A stretch of 6,988 nucleotides of DNA from Acholeplasmataceae bacterium (GTDB lineage: Bacteria; Bacillota_I; Bacilli_A; Acholeplasmatales; Acholeplasmataceae). Location of the stretch: the NCBI GenBank assembly GCA_028690555.1, contig JAQVBA010000050.1:1-6988 (forward strand), read 5' to 3'. Under the pieces are notes generated by a model. That model ran no database searches. It had not been told where the DNA came from and worked only from the letters and a program-made list of their open reading frames with translations. Within the stretch, counting starts at the first letter, position 1, and each line of letters begins with the position of its first letter. Both the position numbers and the translations under genes were made by a program. Shown piece by piece: positions 6,364 through 6,988 of the stretch.

Positions 6364-6392
6364 ATTATAGCATAATTTATTACTGATGAGAA
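6364..6392 (-). promoter_or_regulatory. extended -10 promoter of fusA2-comF-hpf
   Basis: On the minus strand, TTCTCA (6392-6387, 4 of 6 matches to the -35 consensus) is followed after 17 nt by a perfect TATAAT (6369-6364) with an extended TGC just before it. Transcription should start near 6357, giving a leader of about 33 nt that carries AGGAGG. This is the only good promoter I see for the three-gene unit. Confidence 0.75.
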
Positions 6393-6435
6393 ACTATGAA
6401 CGAAAATTATGTAAAAATATAGTTAATGAAAATCA

Positions 6436-6444
6436 TGATATAAT
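6436..6444 (+). promoter_or_regulatory. extended -10 promoter of yidD
   Basis: TGATATAAT is a perfect TATAAT (6439-6444) with the extended TG at the right distance. No convincing -35 lies 17 nt upstream. Transcription would start around 6451, at the G of GGTGAAATGATG, leaving a leader of under 10 nt. This excludes the ATG at 6445 as a start codon and points to the ATG at 6460 or 6457. Confidence 0.6.
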
Positions 6445-6459
6445 ATGAACGGTGAAATG

Positions 6460-6702
6460 ATGAATAAACTACCGATTAAAATGATTGAATGGTATCAAAA
6501 AAATTTATCTGGTCATAAACAACATCGCTGTAGACATACACCCACGTGTTCTGCTTATGCTAAGGAATGTTATGTGCGCTTTAATTTTTTTAAGGCTACC
6601 TATCTATCAACCAAAAGAATACTAACATGTAACCCGTTATTTAAGCCGAAATATGACCCTGTACCTGAAAAGAAAATCAAGATAAATAAAAAGTCAGATT
6701 GA
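6460..6702 (+). CDS. yidD: membrane protein insertion efficiency factor YidD
   Basis: Small protein of the YidD (DUF37) family, which associates with the inner face of the membrane and aids YidC/Sec-dependent insertion of membrane proteins. From the ATG at 6460 it has 80 residues. An amphipathic N-terminus (PIKMIEWYQKNL) leads into the family core: CRHTPTCSAYA with Cys24 and Cys30, then KRILTCNPLF with Cys57, and YDPVP near the end, followed by a Lys-rich tail. The start at 6460 matches homologues beginning MxKL-IK-I-xYQK and has GGTGA 4-5 nt upstream; the in-frame ATG at 6445 overlaps the promoter. The stop is TGA, placed in the loop of the terminator hairpin. In many bacteria yidD sits beside rnpA and yidC; here it is alone, diverging from fusA2. 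Confidence 0.92.
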   Translation: MNKLPIKMIEWYQKNLSGHKQHRCRHTPTCSAYAKECYVRFNFFKATYLSTKRILTCNPLFKPKYDPVPEKKIKINKKSD

Positions 6703-6723
6703 ACTCAATCTGACAATTTTTTT
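6693..6723. terminator. bidirectional terminator between yidD and proS
   Basis: GTCAGATTG (6693-6701) pairs perfectly with CAATCTGAC (6706-6714) around a 4-nt loop. On the plus strand AA and seven Ts follow (6717-6723); on the minus strand the stem is followed by TTTTTATTTAT. It thus ends both convergent genes. The left arm encodes the last codons of yidD and the TGA stop begins at the end of that arm and runs into the loop. Confidence 0.92.
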
Positions 6724-6988
6724 AATATGCTCTTGCAAACCAAACGGTTTGAACTGCCTTTTTACCGGTCACTGGACAGTAGTCTGTGATCATTTTTTGT
6801 TCGAATGGAATCACGCGAGCGGTTGCACTCGTATCTGCTTTAATTTGCAATTCAGCATCTTCTCCTGAAATGCTCATCGCCACATATCCACCCTTTTTAA
6901 TATAGGCTTTAAATTCTTCATAAGTTTTCGCTTCGTATGTATTTTTAGTGACATGATCTAATGCTTTTTCATACATTGTATCATGCAT
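6722..6988 (-). CDS. proS: prolyl-tRNA synthetase, C-terminal part (partial)
   Basis: Only the last 88 codons are in the window; the gene continues beyond the right edge, so the Met at 6988 should not be taken as the start. ProRS charges tRNA-Pro with proline. The segment matches the C-terminal domain of the archaeal/eukaryote-like ProRS type: a helix with TYEEFKAYIKKGGYVAM, then ATARVIPFEQK, a CPVTGKKAVQTVWFARAY end and a terminal Tyr, whose carboxylate is known to approach the active site in this type. The E. coli-like type with an editing insertion lacks this ending. Of the four zinc-binding Cys seen in several relatives only one (in CPVTGKK) is present; the first pair is replaced within SISGEDAEL. 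The metal site therefore appears lost. The stop codon lies right beside the shared terminator. Confidence 0.88.
   Translation of the reverse strand: MHDTMYEKALDHVTKNTYEAKTYEEFKAYIKKGGYVAMSISGEDAELQIKADTSATARVIPFEQKMITDYCPVTGKKAVQTVWFARAY

Noticed and set aside
6371..6411. 8-bp inverted repeat CATAATTT / AAATTATG between fusA2 and yidD
   Set aside because: Arms are 25 nt apart and AT-rich; about this many such matches are expected by chance in this base composition.
1..6988. CRISPR array, insertion sequence, prophage, tRNA or rRNA
   Set aside because: No direct-repeat array, transposase, phage gene or structured RNA signature seen on either strand; the content is conserved housekeeping genes.

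Overview
The window looks like a core chromosomal segment of a low-GC Mollicute or close relative that uses the standard genetic code. An Acholeplasma-like organism is my best guess. The DNA is AT-rich, every tryptophan I checked is TGG, and yidD ends in TGA, which argues against the Mycoplasma/Spiroplasma code. The proteins resemble Bacillota homologues. ProRS is of the archaeal/eukaryote-like type common in Mollicutes. This placement is inference; no rRNA or other decisive marker is present.

Layout, left to right. (1) rpoZ and gmk lie on the minus strand, overlap by 8 nt and share a good promoter. They supply RNA polymerase omega and guanylate kinase. (2) Diverging from gmk is rqcH (NFACT/Rqc2 family, ribosome quality control), followed on the same strand by sodA (Mn-type superoxide dismutase), which has its own strong promoter. 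(3) A bidirectional terminator separates sodA from a convergent minus-strand unit, fusA2-type EF-G paralogue > small ComFC-like zinc-ribbon protein > long-form hpf. (4) Diverging from fusA2 is yidD on the plus strand, a helper of membrane protein insertion. It ends in a bidirectional terminator shared with the convergent 3' end of proS, which runs off the right edge.

Most of the genes concern the ribosome and its life cycle: RqcH rescues stalled 50S subunits, HPF dimerises idle ribosomes, the EF-G paralogue is a ribosomal GTPase-like factor, and ProRS charges tRNA. The most interesting point is the apparent operon joining a non-canonical EF-G (Ser replaces the usual G3-motif His) to HPF. Between them sits a shrunken ComFC relative that keeps a four-Cys zinc site but has no phosphoribosyltransferase domain. 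The Shine-Dalgarno of this small gene is buried in a strong hairpin. I see no mobile element, CRISPR array, tRNA, rRNA or phage gene, and no gene-free stretch longer than about 150 bases.
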